Below are positions 1-7,578 of a stretch of DNA of 10,946 bases, piece by piece. The first letter of the stretch is position 1. Each line of letters starts with the position of its first letter. The stretch is from positions 1 through 10,946 of the forward strand of contig NZ_DATITZ010000004.1 of assembly GCF_035467215.1 (NCBI RefSeq), given 5' to 3'. A program made the translations under genes and the position numbers. This DNA comes from Thiocapsa sp035467215. Its GTDB lineage: Bacteria; Pseudomonadota; Gammaproteobacteria; Chromatiales; Chromatiaceae. The notes under the pieces were generated by a model, which did no database searches, was not told the DNA's origin, and saw only the letters and a list, made by a program, of their open reading frames with translations.

Positions 1-2203
1 TGTACTCAAGCTCCAGCACCTTGTCGTGGAGCTTGGCGATGCGGCTCTCCGCATCATCGGTCCAGGTCGGCTCAAGCTCCGCCAGATCAAGCTCGGCGGC
101 CTGAGCCTGAATCAACACGGCCAGCTCGGCGCGCTCCTCCCGCTCCTCGGGGGGTAGGCCGCGCATCCGCTCCATCGAGCCCTTCAGATCGATCAAACCC
201 TTGTAGAGTCCGGCGTGGGCAATCGGGGGCGTGATGTAGCTGATGAGGGTCGCCGCGGCACGTCGCTTCGCGATGGTGCCTTCGGACGGGTTGTTCGAGG
301 CGTAGAGATAGACGTTGGGCAGATCCGTGATCAGACGATCAGGCCAGCAGGCCCCCGAGAGACCGGCCTGCTTGCCGGGCATGAACTCGAGTGCGCCGTG
401 GGTTCCGAAGTGCAGCACCGCATGGGCGCCGAAGTCGTCGCGGATCCAGCGATAGAAGGCCGAGAAGGCATGGGTCGGGGTGAAGCCCTTCTCGAAGAGC
501 AACCGCATGGGGTCGCCCTCGTAGCCGAAGGCCGGCTGGATGCCGACGAAGACGTTGCCGAACTGGGCGCCGAGCACGAACAGCGAGCCGCCGTCGGTCT
601 GCTGCTTGCCGGGCGCCGAGCCCCATTGGGCCTCGATCTCGGCCAGCCAGGGCTCGCGCCGGACATGATCGTCGACCGGGATGCGGACATGCACGTTGGC
701 GTGGGAGCCGAACCGCCCGGAGTTGCCGTTGACGATCTGCTCGCGGAGGGCGTCCACATCCTTGGGCACATCGACCCTGTAGCCTTCGGCATGCATCGTC
801 TTGAGCGTGTGATACAGCGAGGCGAAGACCGACAAATAGGCGGCCGTGCCGGTGTTGCCGGCGTTCGGCGGGAAGTTGAAGAGGACGATGGCGACTTTGC
901 GCTCGGCGCGCTTAGTCCGGCGCAGACGCACCAGACGCTCCACACGCGAGGCCAGACGTTGCGCGCGCTCGGCGTGCGACTGCATGTCGCGCGCACCGTC
1001 GCCCGCGCCGCCGCCGCTGCGACCGCCGTAGACCATGGAGCCGGTTGCGCCGTCCAGCTCGGGGATGGCGACCATCATGGTCGCTTCGACCGCAAGCAGA
1101 CCTTGGCTGGAGGACTCCCACTGGTCGACATGCTGGAACTCGACCGCCAGGGTGGACAGATAGGGCACATCCAGCTTGGTCAGGATCTCCTCGGCCGCCT
1201 TGGAGTCGTTGTAGGCCGGTCCGCCGACCAGGGAGAATCCGGTCAGCGAGATGACCGCATCGACCGTCGCCTTGCCATCCTTCAAGAAGAACCGCTCGAT
1301 CGCCGGGCGCGCGTCTAGACCGCTCGCAAACGCCGGGATGACCTGCAGACCGCGCGCCTCGAGCGCCTCGATCACGCCGTTGTAGTGCGCGGCGTTGCCG
1401 GCCAGCACGTAGGAGCGCATCAGCAGCAGACCGACGCGACCGACGGGACGACCGTTGACGGGCGGCAGACTCGCGATCTGATCGGAGATCCGCCCCTTCA
1501 TCTTCGGATGATAGAGCCCGACGTCCGGATACTCGACCGGCGGCGCGGCCTTGATGGTGCCGCGCAGATGACGCCTCGGACCGTCGGCGTAGCGGTCGAC
1601 CAGGAACCGGATCATGTTGCCCAGGTTCTCGTCCGAGCCGGCCAGCCAGTATTGGAGCGTCAGGAAGTAGGCGCGCACGTCCTGGGCGGTGCCCGGGATG
1701 AAGCGCAGCAGCTTGGGGATACGTCGCAGCATCGACATCTGCTGGGCGCCGGCGCTCTGTTTCTTCTCCTTGCCGCCGCGCAGACGCTTGAGCAGCGCCA
1801 TCGGGCCGCCCGGGGAACCGTCCATCTTGAAGCCGCCGAGCCGCGTCATCTTCATCAGCTCGCCGGCCGACATGCAGACGATCATGGCGTCGCAGTCGTC
1901 GCGACGGGCGGCGAGCGCGGGCAGGATGGGTTTGAAGTGCTCCTCCATGACCAGCATGGTGATCATGATGATGTCGCCGCGCGCGATGTCCTCGCGACAA
2001 CGCTCGAGCAGCTCCGGGGAATCGGCCCATTCGGTCGCAGCGTACAGCGTCAACTGCAGGCCGGGCAGCTCGCGCTGCAGGGACGGACGCGCCCGCTCGG
2101 TCGTACCGGCGAGGTGCCCGTCGAGATTCACAATGACCACACGGACCGGTGTGATGTCCGTGGTCGTGGCGCGCTTGTCAGCGGCCGAAGTGCGCTTTGG
2201 CAT
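1..2203 (-). CDS. bchH: Magnesium chelatase subunit H, N-terminal 734 residues (3' end off window)
   Basis: BchH is the large porphyrin-binding subunit of Mg-chelatase. With the ATPase subunits BchI and BchD it inserts Mg2+ into protoporphyrin IX, the first step committed to bacteriochlorophyll. I translated the minus strand from the ATG at 2203; the frame stays open to base 1, giving about 734 of the roughly 1,200 residues usual for the family. The N-terminus (VRVVIVNLDGHLAG, near residue 20) and the CobN/Mg-chelatase motif HFGTHGALEFMPGKQ (H598, H602, E606), followed by YLYASNNPSEGTIAKRR, are diagnostic. The start is supported by GGAG about 10 nt upstream. It lies 26 bp inside the end of bchB, so translation is probably coupled. 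The protein is cut by the window edge, not truncated by mutation. CobN (cobaltochelatase) is the only realistic alternative, and the bch operon context argues against it. Confidence 0.96.
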   Translation of the reverse strand, partial: MPKRTSAADKRATTTDITPVRVVIVNLDGHLAGTTERARPSLQRELPGLQLTLYAATEWADSPELLERCREDIARGDIIMITMLVMEEHFKPILPALAARRDDCDAMIVCMSAGELMKMTRLGGFKMDGSPGGPMALLKRLRGGKEKKQSAGAQQMSMLRRIPKLLRFIPGTAQDVRAYFLTLQYWLAGSDENLGNMIRFLVDRYADGPRRHLRGTIKAAPPVEYPDVGLYHPKMKGRISDQIASLPPVNGRPVGRVGLLLMRSYVLAGNAAHYNGVIEALEARGLQVIPAFASGLDARPAIERFFLKDGKATVDAVISLTGFSLVGGPAYNDSKAAEEILTKLDVPYLSTLAVEFQHVDQWESSSQGLLAVEATMMVAIPELDGATGSMVYGGRSGGGAGDGARDMQSHAERAQRLASRVERLVRLRRTKRAERKVAIVLFNFPPNAGNTGTAAYLSVFASLYHTLKTMHAEGYRVDVPKDVDALREQIVNGNSGRFGSHANVHVRIPVDDHVRREPWLAEIEAQWGSAPGKQQTDGGSLFVLGAQFGNVFVGIQPAFGYEGDPMRLLFEKGFTPTHAFSAFYRWIRDDFGAHAVLHFGTHGALEFMPGKQAGLSGACWPDRLITDLPNVYLYASNNPSEGTIAKRRAAATLISYITPPIAHAGLYKGLIDLKGSMERMRGLPPEEREERAELAVLIQAQAAELDLAELEPTWTDDAESRIAKLHDKVLELEY

Positions 2204-3797
2204 CGTAGAGCGTCTCCACAGTGATGGTCTGGATGCCCTGTTCCGCCGCGAAGCGCTCGGTATTCCGACGCGCCTTGCCGCGCACGAAGAACGGGATCTT
2301 TTTCAGCTCCTGCTCGGCTTCCGCTGCCCAAATGACGGTTGAAACATCGGCCTGCGCCAGCGAATCGACTGGCGAATCGACCGGCGAATCCGCCGGTTCG
2401 GCCGCCGACTGCGACTCGGATCCGGCCTCGGCCGGACGACTCGTCCCGACCCGCGATCCGAGATGCGACGCCGTGGCCGCATCGTGAAACTCGAAGTCCT
2501 CCCGGAACATGGTGATGAGATGCTCTTCGAGCCCCATCATCAAAGGGTGGACCCAGGTGTCGAAGATCACGTTCGCACCTTCGAAACCCATCTGCGGCGC
2601 ATACCGCGCCGGAAAATCCTGGACATGCACGGGCGCGGAGATGACCGCGCAGGGAATACCCAACCGCTTGGCGATGTGGCGCTCCATCTGGGTGCCCAAC
2701 ATCAACTCGGGCTGAAGCTCCGTCGCCCGTTTCTCGACCTCGAGATAGTCGTCCGTGATCAGCGGCTCGACGCCGTAGCGCTTGGCACACTCGCGTACGT
2801 CGCGGGCAAACTCGCGGGCATAGGTTCCGATGCCGACGAGGGTAAAACCCAACTCTTCGGCACACATCCGGGCCGCCGCAACCGCATGGGTGGCGTCGGC
2901 GAAGATGAAGACACGCTTGCCGGTCAGGTAGGTCGAATCCACCGACCGCGAGTACCAGGGCATTCTAGACGAAATCGGCGACTTGGCATCAGTCACGTCG
3001 ATCCCGGCGATACGCCCGACCTCGTCGAGAAAATCACGGGTCGCGCCGATGCCGATCGGCACCGTCTTCACCGTCGGCTGGCCGAACATGCGCTCCAGCC
3101 AAAGACAGGTCTGATCGGCCGTCTCGGGATAGAGACAGACGTTGAAGTCGGCCTCCGGGATCCGGAGCAGGTCTTCCGGGGTGGCACCCAAGGGCGCGAC
3201 CACATGGACATCCACGCCGACCGAGGCGAGCAGCCGGGTGACCTCTTCGACATCGTCGCGGCAGCGAAAACCCAGGGCCGTCGGGCCGAGCAGATTCGCA
3301 CGCGGGCGTCGATCGGCCGGTCTGGGCTCCGGGTGACGTCCGGCCTCCGGGACGCGGGATTTGAGCAGACCGCGGACCAGCTGATAGAAGGTCTCGTTCG
3401 CACCCCAGCATTCCTTGCGCGCATAGGCCGGCAGCTCGAGCGACAGGACCGGCACCGGCAGCCCCATCCCCCGAGCCAGGGCACCGGGCTGATCCTGGAT
3501 CAGCTCGGCCGTGCAGGCCTCGCCGACCAGGAGCACGCGCGGCTTGAAGCGCTCGACGGCCTCGCCGACGCTGGTCTTGACCAGCTCCGCGGTATCGCTG
3601 CCGAGCTCGCGCGCCTGGAAGCTGGTGTAGGTCACGGGCGGACGGGTCGCCCGCCGCTCGATCATGGTGAAGAGCAGATCCGCGTAGGTGTCGCCCTGCG
3701 GCGCGTGCAGGACCAGATGCACGCCTTCCATGGAGGCGACGATCCGCATCGCGCCGATGTGCGGGGGTCCTTCGTATGACCAAAGTGTCAGCTGCAT
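2178..3797 (-). CDS. bchB: Light-independent protochlorophyllide reductase subunit B (DPOR)
   Basis: BchB pairs with BchN to form the catalytic NB tetramer of DPOR, a nitrogenase-like enzyme that reduces ring D of protochlorophyllide without light, using electrons from BchL. The protein has 539 residues and begins MQLTLWSYEGPPHIGAMRI. D36 (in QGDTYADLL) is at the position of the aspartate that ligates the inter-subunit [4Fe-4S] cluster. Conserved blocks include VGEACTAELIQD (about 91-102), ARKECWGANETF (126-137) and AQMGFEGANVIFDTW-like residues near 401-415. The C-terminus (EQELKKIPFFVRGKARRNTE) is the small PCP_red helical domain. It is joined to the core by an unusually long Ala/Ser/Pro-rich linker at about residues 441-488, which contains SPVD repeats. 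The start leaves a 4-bp gap after bchN, and no clear Shine-Dalgarno sequence is seen. The open frame continues 50 codons further upstream, but that stretch lies inside bchN and is not BchB-like. Confidence 0.97.
   Translation of the reverse strand: MQLTLWSYEGPPHIGAMRIVASMEGVHLVLHAPQGDTYADLLFTMIERRATRPPVTYTSFQARELGSDTAELVKTSVGEAVERFKPRVLLVGEACTAELIQDQPGALARGMGLPVPVLSLELPAYARKECWGANETFYQLVRGLLKSRVPEAGRHPEPRPADRRPRANLLGPTALGFRCRDDVEEVTRLLASVGVDVHVVAPLGATPEDLLRIPEADFNVCLYPETADQTCLWLERMFGQPTVKTVPIGIGATRDFLDEVGRIAGIDVTDAKSPISSRMPWYSRSVDSTYLTGKRVFIFADATHAVAAARMCAEELGFTLVGIGTYAREFARDVRECAKRYGVEPLITDDYLEVEKRATELQPELMLGTQMERHIAKRLGIPCAVISAPVHVQDFPARYAPQMGFEGANVIFDTWVHPLMMGLEEHLITMFREDFEFHDAATASHLGSRVGTSRPAEAGSESQSAAEPADSPVDSPVDSLAQADVSTVIWAAEAEQELKKIPFFVRGKARRNTERFAAEQGIQTITVETLYDAKAHFGR
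2359..2394. repeat. Three tandem 12-bp repeats inside the bchB linker
   Basis: Three adjacent 12-bp units read agcgaatcgact, ggcgaatcgacc and ggcgaatccgcc on the plus strand. They keep the bchB frame and encode repeated SPVD-type residues in the Ser/Pro-rich linker between the catalytic core and the C-terminal PCP_red domain. The period is a multiple of three, as expected for slippage tolerated inside a flexible linker. Confidence 0.8.
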
Positions 3798-3801
3798 GGC
3801 G

Positions 3802-5088
3802 TCAGACCCGCAACAAGGCAGCACGCCGCAGCGGCCGCGCAAAGAGCTCGGCAAGATCGGCGGCTTGATCGAAACCATGGACCGGCGTGAAGACCAGCTC
3901 GATGGACCACTTGGTGCGCAGACCCTCGGACTCCAGCGGATTGGCAAGCCCCAGACCGCAGACCGTAAGGTCCGGGCGATCCTCGCGCAGCCGATCGAGC
4001 TGGCGTTCCAGATCCTGACCCTCGGTGAGGCGCACGCCCTCGGGCAGGAGGCGCATCTCCTCGGTCATAAGCTGACGATCGAGAAACGGTGTGCCGACCT
4101 CGACCAGCTCCATGCCGCACTCGCGCTGCAGGAAGCGCGCAAGCGGGATCTCAAGCTGCGAGTCCGGTAGAAAACTGATGCGCTTGCCTGCGAGCGCCTC
4201 GCGATGATGCGCCAGTCCTCGTCTGGCCCGTGCGATCGCCGGCGCCGTCACGGCATCGAGCACCTCGCCCGACACGCCCCACGCCTCGGTCGCCGCGCGC
4301 AGCCAGCCGAGCGTGCCTTCGACGCCGAAGGGATAGGGCGCGGTCAGCAGGCTGCCCCCCCGCGCCTCGCAGGCGCGCGCCGTCTCCCCTAAAAAGGGCT
4401 GGGCCAGCAGGACCTTGGTCCCGCTGCCCAGGGGAGGAAACTCGGTCGTCCGACGCGGCGGCAGAAAGTGCACCGGACCGATCCCCAGCTCGGCAAACAG
4501 CCGGGCGAATTGATCTTCGACCACGTCGGGTAAGGTGCCGAGGACCAACAGCGAGCGCTCGCCGCTCGGAAGCTGTGGCAGCTCGGGCACCAGCGCCTTC
4601 AGACAGGCGTCCTCGCCTTGCGTGAAGGTGGTTTCCAGACCGCTCGCCGAGTAATCGAGGATCCGCACCCGTCCGCGATAGACGCCGGACAGACGCTCGG
4701 CGGCCTTCGCCAGATCGAGCTTGATGACCTCGGACGGACAGGAGCCGACCAGGAACAGGGTGCCGATGTCGGGGCGCCGCTCCAAGACCTCGGCGACCAC
4801 GCGATCCAGCTCGGCGTTGCAGTCCGCCAGACCCGCAAGATCGCGCTCATGCAGGATCGCGGTGGCAAAGCGCGGCTCCGCGAAGATCATCACACCCGCA
4901 GCGGACTGCAGCAGATGCGCACAGGTGCGCGAGCCGACGACCAGGAAGAAGGCATCCTGGATCTTGCGGTGCAGCCAGACGATCCCGGCTAGGCCGCAGA
5001 AGACCTGCCTTTGGCCGCGCTCGCGCGTCACGACCGGAAGCGTATCGCCGGCGGCGGATGCCCGACCGAGTGCCTGCGGTGCACTCAT
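3802..5088 (-). CDS. bchN: Light-independent protochlorophyllide reductase subunit N (DPOR)
   Basis: BchN is the second subunit of the DPOR catalytic component. It supplies three cysteines to the [4Fe-4S] cluster and part of the protochlorophyllide pocket. The protein has 428 residues. The cluster ligands are visible as C31 (QVFCGLAGIVWLH), C56 (VVGSRTCAHLLQSAAGV) and C117 (LVGSCPSEVIKLDL). They keep the spacing of the well-studied Rhodobacter protein (26, 51, 112), shifted by five residues. The C-terminal FTPVHGFDQAADLAELFARP is also typical. I chose the ATG at 5088 because GGAGG sits 7 nt upstream and the codon overlaps the bchF stop (ATGA). The open frame continues into bchF, but that extension is a shadow. 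Length is normal for the family, and bchB follows after 4 bp, fitting equimolar production of the two partners. Confidence 0.97.
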   Translation of the reverse strand: MSAPQALGRASAAGDTLPVVTRERGQRQVFCGLAGIVWLHRKIQDAFFLVVGSRTCAHLLQSAAGVMIFAEPRFATAILHERDLAGLADCNAELDRVVAEVLERRPDIGTLFLVGSCPSEVIKLDLAKAAERLSGVYRGRVRILDYSASGLETTFTQGEDACLKALVPELPQLPSGERSLLVLGTLPDVVEDQFARLFAELGIGPVHFLPPRRTTEFPPLGSGTKVLLAQPFLGETARACEARGGSLLTAPYPFGVEGTLGWLRAATEAWGVSGEVLDAVTAPAIARARRGLAHHREALAGKRISFLPDSQLEIPLARFLQRECGMELVEVGTPFLDRQLMTEEMRLLPEGVRLTEGQDLERQLDRLREDRPDLTVCGLGLANPLESEGLRTKWSIELVFTPVHGFDQAADLAELFARPLRRAALLRV

Positions 5089-5597
5089 TCGGTCGCCTCC
5101 GCAAGGGTCTCGCGATCCTTTGCCTGATCGAGCCGGGCGGCGCGCAACTTGATCAGGAACTGCGCGGCATTGATGACATAGGTCGCATAAGCGGCCAGTG
5201 CCAGCCACATCAGCCCTTGCGTATCGAGTGCCGCGGTGGCGAGCGCCAACAGATAGGCGGTGTGCAGAGCCAGCACCAGCATGCTGAAGACGTCTTCCCA
5301 GAAGAAGGCCGGCGCGAAGAGATAGCGCCCGAAGACCACGCGCTCCCAGATCGCGCCGGTGATCATGATGGCGTAGAGCACGAGCGTCTTCACAACGATC
5401 GATACGGTCGCGGCGAGCTCGCCCTCGCCGGTCGTCAAATAACGCAGCACCAGATAGAGGCTGACCAGGAAGACCAGAAACTGCACTGGCGCAAGAATGC
5501 CCTGGACCAGCGTCCACGGGGACTCATCGCGGCGGAGGCGCTCCTCCGGGGTGTAGAGAGGTCTGCGTTGCTGCGGTTGCATTCGAGGATGATTCAT
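5085..5597 (-). CDS. bchF: 3-vinyl bacteriochlorophyllide hydratase
   Basis: BchF adds water to the C3 vinyl group of the (bacterio)chlorophyllide ring, giving the 3-hydroxyethyl group that BchC later oxidises to the acetyl group of bacteriochlorophyll a. The 170-residue protein appears to be integral to the inner membrane, with hydrophobic stretches near residues 31-53, 62-82, 100-122 and 128-148. The conserved family signature ERVVFGRYLFAPAFFWEDVF (residues 85-104), followed by SMLVLALHTAY, is clear. It is the first gene of the bchFNBH operon and its stop codon overlaps the bchN start by 4 bp. The ATG at 5597 has no strong Shine-Dalgarno sequence; a second in-frame ATG at 5582 (residue 6) is possible. 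A promoter candidate lies about 50 bp upstream of the start. Confidence 0.95.
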   Translation of the reverse strand: MNHPRMQPQQRRPLYTPEERLRRDESPWTLVQGILAPVQFLVFLVSLYLVLRYLTTGEGELAATVSIVVKTLVLYAIMITGAIWERVVFGRYLFAPAFFWEDVFSMLVLALHTAYLLALATAALDTQGLMWLALAAYATYVINAAQFLIKLRAARLDQAKDRETLAEATE

Positions 5598-5645
5598 CAG
5601 TGGACGAACTAGGGTATGATCCGCCGTCGCGTTCTACATATGACG

Positions 5646-5674
5646 AATCTAGTCCGCTTTCAGGGATGCGTCAA
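5646..5674 (-). promoter_or_regulatory. Candidate sigma70-type promoter of the bchFNBH operon
   Basis: Read on the minus strand, a TTGACG -35 box (5674-5669) and a TAGATT -10 box (5651-5646) are separated by exactly 17 nt. That is 5/6 and 4/6 agreement with the consensus. Transcription would start near 5640 and leave a short leader of about 40 nt before the bchF ATG at 5597. The -35 box coincides with the start of the tandem repeat at 5669-5700, so a protein bound there could block RNA polymerase. No experimental support is available. Confidence 0.5.
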
Positions 5675-5702
5675 CCAAACTTTACGTAAACCTGACTTGA
5701 CA
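5669..5702. repeat. Tandem 16-bp direct repeats spanning both divergent -35 boxes; candidate operator
   Basis: Units 5669-5684 (cgtcaaccaaacttta) and 5685-5700 (cgtaaacctgacttga) are adjacent and identical at 12 of 16 positions. Each unit plus the next two bases fits CGT-N12-ACR. The second (CGT at 5685-5687, ACA at 5700-5702) is one base away from the PpsR/CrtJ operator consensus TGT-N12-ACA, and the first is two bases away. The junction of the units makes the 10-bp palindrome tttacgtaaa (5681-5690). The pair lies exactly between and over the -35 boxes of bchF and ppsR. This is where a repressor controlling both promoters would be expected, for example PpsR with autoregulation. The match to the consensus is imperfect, so the binding protein is an inference. 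Confidence 0.5.
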
Positions 5703-5724
5703 ACCCCGCACCAGGCACCACAAT
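5697..5724 (+). promoter_or_regulatory. Candidate sigma70-type promoter of ppsR
   Basis: A perfect TTGACA -35 box (5697-5702) is followed after 16 nt by CACAAT (5719-5724), a 4/6 match to the -10 consensus. Transcription would start near 5731 and give a leader of about 420 nt before the ppsR GTG start. The -35 box is inside the tandem repeat that also covers the bchF -35 box, so the two promoters are back to back with 22 bp between their -35 hexamers. Confidence 0.45.
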
Positions 5725-6153
5725 AGGGTAGCGAGCCCGACCGTGGTGAACCGGCGTTTCTGCATTGCCATCGGCAGCAGCGCGCCTCGCAGCCGGCACA
5801 TGCCGGCCGCAGCAAGATCCCCCCACTCGGACTCCGCACAACGGCGGCACTCGGACGATCCCGAACGGATCGGCAGGGCGGCACGCACCTCGCGCCTCGG
5901 CGTGTTTTTTCGTTGACGACTGTCGTCCCGAGCAGCGCAAGCGATCTCTTGTGATCATCGATACGAGACAGGATCCGGCCGAAGCCGGAAGCCGCGTCGA
6001 GCGATGCGCCCGAGGCCGTCGGGCGCAACGGTGCAGGTGTCGGATGCCCATGGGCATGTCGCACCGTCAGGAACGCTCCGGCAAGCCAGCCGCTATCGGC
6101 ACCGAAAACGGGTTGCGCGGGCGCGCCCCGAGGCATTGGAGGGTCTGGTCGTC
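5725..6153 (+). other. Long leader region upstream of ppsR, no recognisable gene
   Basis: About 430 bp separate the candidate ppsR promoter from the ppsR start. Open frames exist on both strands (for example 5660-6136 minus and 5765-6157 plus), but their translations are Arg/Pro/Ala/Cys-rich without domain character and look like GC-driven chance frames. I see no aerR/ppaA remnant and no tRNA. No exact TGT-N12-ACA site was found by eye. A Shine-Dalgarno sequence GGAGGG is present at 6138-6143, 10 nt before the ppsR start codon. Confidence 0.5.
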
Positions 6154-7578
6154 GTGAGTCCGTTCAGAGCCCCGAAGGAATCGTTCGGCACCCTCGATGC
6201 CGAAACGGCGGCGGCGCTGGTCGAAGGCGCAACCGACATCGCGGTCGTGGTCGACCAGGCGGGCATCGTCTGCGACATCTCCTTCGGCAGCGAGGACCTT
6301 TCGAGCGAGCTCAGCAAGGACTGGATCGGCCAGCCATGGCTGACCACCGCGCTGCCGGAGAGCCGCGCGAACCTCGAAGCCTTGCTCAGCGAGGCATCCG
6401 ACTCCCGCGTCACCCGCTGGCGACAGGTCAATCATCCTTCCGTGCGCGGGACCGACATCCCGATTCAGTACCGAGCCTTGCGTCTCGGCACCAGTGTCGT
6501 GGCCCTGGGGCGCAACCTCCAGGGCATGGCCGCCCTGCAACAACAGCTCGTCGACGCCCAACAAGCACTCGAACGCGACTACTGGCGCTTCCGCCAGGTC
6601 GAGACCCGTTATCGGCTGCTGTTTCGTATGGTTTCGGAGGCCATCCTCATCATCGATGCGCCGACCCAGCGGGTCGTGGAGGCGAATCCCGCCGCCGGAC
6701 AACTGCTCGGTGAATCCCCGACGCGGGTCATCGGTCGTCCCTTCCCGGAAGGGTTCGACACCGAGGGCACGCAGGCGATCAATGGCCTGTTGGCCGGGGT
6801 CCGTGCCGCCGGGCGGGCGGACGACGTGCGGGCCAAGCTCGCCGACGGCATGCAGGAGTTCCTGGTGTCGGCCTCGCTGCTGCGCCAGGAGAACCTCTCG
6901 TTCCTCTTGGTGCGGCTCTCCCCGATCGTCGCCGAGACCGCCACCTCGACCCTGCCGGAGAACCGGGCACGCTATCTTCGCGTCCTCGAGAACGCACCGG
7001 ACTGCGTCGTCATCACGGATGCGGACGGGCGGGTCCTGAGCGCCAACAACACCTTCCTGGCCTTGACCGAGATCGCCGCGGAGCAACAGGCGCGCGGCGA
7101 GTCGCTCGACCGTTGGCTCGGACGTCCGGGCGTCGACCTGAATGTCTTGATGGCCAACCTGCGTCAACACGACACGGTTCGGCTCTTTGCGACCACCCTG
7201 CGCGGCGAATACGGCTCCACGACGGATATCGAGATCTCGGCCGCGGCGGTGCGCAACGGGGAGCGCCCCTATTTTGGATTCTTCATCCGCGATGTCGGTC
7301 GCCGGCTTCATGCCGAGCAGCCGACGAGCCCGGAGCAGCCGCGTTGGCTCGACCAACTCACCGACCGGGTCGGGCGGGTTCCGCTCAAGGAGCTGGTGCG
7401 CGAGTCGACCGATACCATCGAGCGGCTTTGCATCGAGGCGGCCCTGAAACTGACCGGGGATAATCGCGCCTCGGCGGCCGAGCTCCTGGGGTTGAGCCGC
7501 CAAAGCCTATACGTCAAAATCGATCGATACGGCATTACCGACCAAGCAGCCGAGCCCTCGGCGCCAGACGACAAGTGA
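6154..7578 (+). CDS. ppsR: PpsR/CrtJ redox- and light-responsive repressor of photosynthesis genes
   Basis: PpsR represses bch, crt and puc genes under oxic or unfavourable light conditions by binding TGT-N12-ACA operators. I start it at the GTG 6154: GGAGGG lies 10 nt upstream, and the resulting 474 residues match the usual 460-475. The open frame runs 50 codons further up without family resemblance. Domain order: N-terminal PAS-like domain (about 15-118), Gln-rich helical linker NLQGMAALQQQLVDAQQALE (121-140), PAS1 (about 155-262), PAS2 (about 272-388) and a Fis-type helix-turn-helix (about 420-465) with CIEAALKLTGDNRASAAELL and GLSRQSLYVKI. C426 in the HTH matches the redox cysteine at 420/424 of Rhodobacter CrtJ/PpsR. 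No cysteine lies near 249-255, where the partner would be; the only others are C40 and C284. The stop overlaps the bchG start. Confidence 0.95.
   Translation: MSPFRAPKESFGTLDAETAAALVEGATDIAVVVDQAGIVCDISFGSEDLSSELSKDWIGQPWLTTALPESRANLEALLSEASDSRVTRWRQVNHPSVRGTDIPIQYRALRLGTSVVALGRNLQGMAALQQQLVDAQQALERDYWRFRQVETRYRLLFRMVSEAILIIDAPTQRVVEANPAAGQLLGESPTRVIGRPFPEGFDTEGTQAINGLLAGVRAAGRADDVRAKLADGMQEFLVSASLLRQENLSFLLVRLSPIVAETATSTLPENRARYLRVLENAPDCVVITDADGRVLSANNTFLALTEIAAEQQARGESLDRWLGRPGVDLNVLMANLRQHDTVRLFATTLRGEYGSTTDIEISAAAVRNGERPYFGFFIRDVGRRLHAEQPTSPEQPRWLDQLTDRVGRVPLKELVRESTDTIERLCIEAALKLTGDNRASAAELLGLSRQSLYVKIDRYGITDQAAEPSAPDDK

Noticed and set aside
215..1318. Long plus-strand open frame (367 codons) opposite bchH
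   Set aside because: It is antisense to an unmistakable BchH translation. Its composition (Arg, Gly, Asp, His rich) is that of a GC-rich codon shadow, with no domain motif.
2463..3779. 438-codon plus-strand frame opposite bchB
   Set aside because: It mirrors bchB codons. Repeated Arg/His/Gly/Leu runs and no recognisable fold mark it as a shadow.
5681..5690. 10-bp palindrome tttacgtaaa as an independent operator
   Set aside because: It falls on the junction of the two tandem repeats and does not extend beyond 10 bp, so it is probably part of that element and not a separate site.
5660..6136. 158-codon minus-strand frame in the bchF-ppsR gap
   Set aside because: The translation is Cys/Arg/Pro rich without hydrophobic or domain pattern, and the frame would cover the ppsR promoter region. 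It is treated as chance.
6004..6153. Upstream ATG start for ppsR adding 50 residues
   Set aside because: The added residues are Arg-rich and unlike PpsR N-termini. GTG 6154 has GGAGGG at the right distance and gives the family length.
5598..6153. Canonical PpsR operator TGT-N12-ACA
   Set aside because: Checked by eye on both strands, no exact match was found. TGT at 5950 and ACA at 5968 are 15 bp apart, not 12. Only the degenerate CGT-N12-ACA/ACG pair at 5669-5702 remains.
6067..7503. 478-codon minus-strand frame opposite ppsR
   Set aside because: PpsR on the plus strand is complete with PAS domains and HTH. The antisense frame is a by-product of third-position GC bias.
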